A stretch of DNA of 17,037 nt. It comes from CAYPEK01 sp964409645. Lineage in GTDB: Bacteria; UBP15; UBA6099. The stretch covers positions 1 through 17,037 of the forward strand of contig CAYPEK010000095.1 of assembly GCA_964409645.1 (NCBI GenBank), given 5' to 3'. The notes beneath the pieces are model-generated. The model saw only the letters and a list, made by a program, of their open reading frames with translations. It was not told the DNA's origin and made no database searches. Positions 14,959 through 17,037 of the stretch are shown piece after piece (positions within the stretch are counted from its first letter, which is position 1; the number at the start of each line of letters is the position of its first letter). Both the position numbers and the translations under genes were made by a program.

Positions 14959-17037
14959 TCATGTCCAGCTCGATATGAATGGCTGCTCGGGCGTGAGATC
15001 AACGCGGATGTAGTAATCGACGAAGTCCTCTAGGTGGGGCAGGTGGGAGATCAGGAAAATCTGCTGGAAATTGGACTTCAGCGTATCGAGCAGGCTGAAG
15101 AAAAGTTCCTGTCGCGACTCGTCGAATGAACTGAACGGCTCATCGAGGAACAGGAATTGCATCGCTGTGCCTGTGTGCGCGGTGGCGGCGCGCGCGAACG
15201 CGAGCCGGAGCGAGATGAGCAGTTGGTCAACGGTGCCGCCGCTTAGTGATTCAATATCGACGTAGCCGCCGAATTCGTCCGAATAGACCTGAATGTCGAA
15301 GTTGTCTCCGAGCCGCACTTTGTGATAGCGGCCGCGTGTCATCTTCGGAAGAATCCAGCCGAAATAGGATTCGATTTGCGGGATCAGCCGTTTCTTGATG
15401 TCGAGGCCGGTCTCTATGAAAAGGTGTTCGAGTTCGTTGAATTTCAGGATCGCCGTTTCCTTTTCGTGGGCGTTCGATTCCATCGTGGTGATTTCCATTT
15501 TTACCGGCCCGATGCGTTCGAGGTCTTTAGTCACCACCGCGCGCTCGGCCTCGAATTCGCGTAGCGTGCCGCGCGTTTCGAGTATCCGGTTTTCGAAGTC
15601 TTCGAGCTGTGTGTTGAGCGCCGCGAATTTCTGATCCGAGCAGTCGATGTCGTGCGTGGATTCGCGCAACTCGTAATATTTAATAAGGTCCTGATCGATG
15701 TCTGCAATGATCTCTCGTCTGCGCTCTTCGAGTTTTGCCGCCTCGCGCGTCTGTTGTTCGATTCGTTTTACTTCGGAGTCGTTGTTGGAAATCTCACATT
15801 TAAGTTCCTCGACCCGTTCGACGGTTGCTTTTTGTTCGGAAACGAGGGCCGGCTCGTCCTGATCGGTGACGCCGAGGGCTGCCATGCCCGCCTCGATCTT
15901 AGCCACCTGAAGGCGGATGTTGCTAATCGTGTTCAGCAGCCCTTCCGACTGCTCGACAAGCTGTTCCTTCGGCTCGACCAGCGTTTTGATTTCCTTCATC
16001 CGCGATTCGAGCCACTCGCGCCGGTCTTCCTTGTCCGAGATCATCGAGTCGAAATCCATGTTAACTATCTCGACGAATGAGGCTTTTTCCGCCGAAAGCG
16101 TGCGGAGTATTTCGTATTGCGAAAGGATATCGCGCATCAGGCCGCGTGCGCGTTCGAGGTCGCGTATGCCGGCCTGCGTCAGAATTTCAATCGAATTTTC
16201 GAGGTCGCTGAACTTGTCCGTTTTCAGTTGTTCGATGTATTTGAGTGTTTCTTCCGAACCGTGGTATTCCGTTTTAATCTTTTCGAGGCGTTCTTCGAGC
16301 TCTTCGACTGTTTCCTTGAACTCGAAGATGCTCCGTTGCGCGATGTTGTAAGCATAAGTCTGGCGCTGGAGGTCTTGCAGTTCCGAGCGCATCGCGCGCA
16401 CTTTCGACTGCATCATGAATGCCACGCCGAGCGCCGGTATCATTCCTAGAAGAATCGCCAGCCACACCGTCTTGTTCAGCGCGAGTGTGAGGACGACGCC
16501 TGCAATGAGACACGCCCCGGCGAGAACGATCGCCACGTCCCTGAGCCGCGAGTTCGACGACTCCACCGCTTGCAGTTTGATTATTTTGTTCGGGTCGGCC
16601 TGATCGACCGTTGTCGTTTCGATCTGGGTTCGCACGCGTTCGAGTTGGCGCTGGAATGCCTGCTCGCGTTCGAGTTCCATTTCAAGGTCTCTACGCACCG
16701 CCGCGCCGACGCGCTCGATTTCGCTGTTGAGCAACTCGACGTCCTTCATCATGTGCGAACAGAGCGCCGCGAATCTGTCGGGGCCGCCGAACGAATTCAG
16801 GAAGTAGTCGATCGACGAATACTCCATGTCGCTCTCTTTGTGTTCCTTGTCGAGCGCGGCGATCTCGTCGAGTTTTCGCGTGATGTCGGTGAGGGCGGCT
16901 TCCTTGAGTTCGAGCTGGCTGAGGATGGTTTCCCGTTTCTCGGCGAGCATGCGCCACTCTTCGATCATCCTGAATTTTTCGTCTATGGAGATGAGCTTGA
17001 TTTCCTGAAGCTCCTGAATGAGCGCTTCTTTTTCGAG
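14959..17037 (-). CDS. SbcC/YhaN-like coiled-coil ATPase with internal transmembrane hairpin, 5' end outside window
   Basis: C-terminal part of a large SMC/Rad50-type ATPase. The frame is open to the window edge, so the first internal Met (16968) is not the start; 692 codons are visible and Walker A lies outside. Numbering from that Met, long Glu/Lys/Leu-rich coiled coils flank two hydrophobic helices (about 143-164 and 167-187). The C-terminal ABC half has the signature SLSGGTVDQLL (about 574-584), Walker B FLFLDEP with the catalytic Glu (about 605-611), the D-loop FSSFDE and the H-loop LISH (about 639-642). A membrane hairpin in the coiled coil is known in YhaN-type relatives of SbcC. Those usually pair with a YhaO/SbcD-like phosphoesterase, which would lie upstream, beyond the edge. 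A role in DNA-end processing is inferred from the family. Confidence 0.85.
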   Translation of the reverse strand, partial: LEKEALIQELQEIKLISIDEKFRMIEEWRMLAEKRETILSQLELKEAALTDITRKLDEIAALDKEHKESDMEYSSIDYFLNSFGGPDRFAALCSHMMKDVELLNSEIERVGAAVRRDLEMELEREQAFQRQLERVRTQIETTTVDQADPNKIIKLQAVESSNSRLRDVAIVLAGACLIAGVVLTLALNKTVWLAILLGMIPALGVAFMMQSKVRAMRSELQDLQRQTYAYNIAQRSIFEFKETVEELEERLEKIKTEYHGSEETLKYIEQLKTDKFSDLENSIEILTQAGIRDLERARGLMRDILSQYEILRTLSAEKASFVEIVNMDFDSMISDKEDRREWLESRMKEIKTLVEPKEQLVEQSEGLLNTISNIRLQVAKIEAGMAALGVTDQDEPALVSEQKATVERVEELKCEISNNDSEVKRIEQQTREAAKLEERRREIIADIDQDLIKYYELRESTHDIDCSDQKFAALNTQLEDFENRILETRGTLREFEAERAVVTKDLERIGPVKMEITTMESNAHEKETAILKFNELEHLFIETGLDIKKRLIPQIESYFGWILPKMTRGRYHKVRLGDNFDIQVYSDEFGGYVDIESLSGGTVDQLLISLRLAFARAATAHTGTAMQFLFLDEPFSSFDESRQELFFSLLDTLKSNFQQIFLISHLPHLEDFVDYYIRVDLTPEQPFISSWT

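Overview
The window is a chromosomal segment of a diderm (Gram-negative-type) bacterium at moderate GC. It carries no phage, IS, tRNA or rRNA signal. The diderm inference rests on an outer-membrane beta-barrel ending in Phe-His-Phe, an adjacent Sec-secreted extracellular protein with a FlgD-like C-terminal domain, and FtsEX next to a periplasmic S41 protease. RNase Y instead of RNase E, a PorV/UPF0164-like porin and two B12-type radical SAM enzymes point to an anaerobic, probably uncultured lineage such as Desulfobacterota-, Elusimicrobiota- or Omnitrophota-like groups. I cannot fix the phylum from sequence alone. Almost everything is on the minus strand; the only convincing plus-strand gene is an HD-domain protein at 10379-11152.

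Right to left, in the direction of transcription: (i) 17037-14959 is the C-terminal part of an SbcC/YhaN-like coiled-coil ATPase with a transmembrane hairpin inside the coiled coil. (ii) 14958-14707 is non-coding, with a candidate promoter and three palindromes at an exact 44-bp period. (iii) 14706-11157 is a tight three-gene cluster: two cobalamin-binding-type radical SAM proteins, then a small cysteine-bearing DUF6125-like protein. (iv) 11152-10379 (+) is an HD-family phosphohydrolase, convergent with that cluster and divergent from cinA. (v) 10249-7825 is cinA then recA, with a good sigma70-type promoter in the gap before recA. (vi) 7683-6142 is rny (RNase Y), whose transmembrane anchor is only encoded if translation starts at an AUU codon behind a perfect Shine-Dalgarno; it ends in a strong terminator. 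(vii) 5860-3019 is a two-gene unit, a cysteine-rich secreted protein with a T9SS-like C-terminal domain and a PorV-like outer-membrane protein, closed by a terminator at 2948-2978. (viii) 2915-1 is ftsE-ftsX and then an S41 C-terminal processing peptidase running off the window.

Functionally, most of the window is housekeeping: division and cell-wall control (FtsEX/Ctp), mRNA decay (RNase Y), recombination and NAD salvage (RecA, CinA) and possibly DNA-end processing (SbcC-like ATPase). The parts most worth attention are the secreted-protein/PorV-like pair, the radical SAM/DUF6125 cluster, the non-canonical start and U-loop hairpin of rny, and the 44-bp palindrome array. Several starts were moved from the longest open frame because a Shine-Dalgarno decides them: TTG at 5860, TTG at 8859, ATG at 10249 and AUU at 7683.
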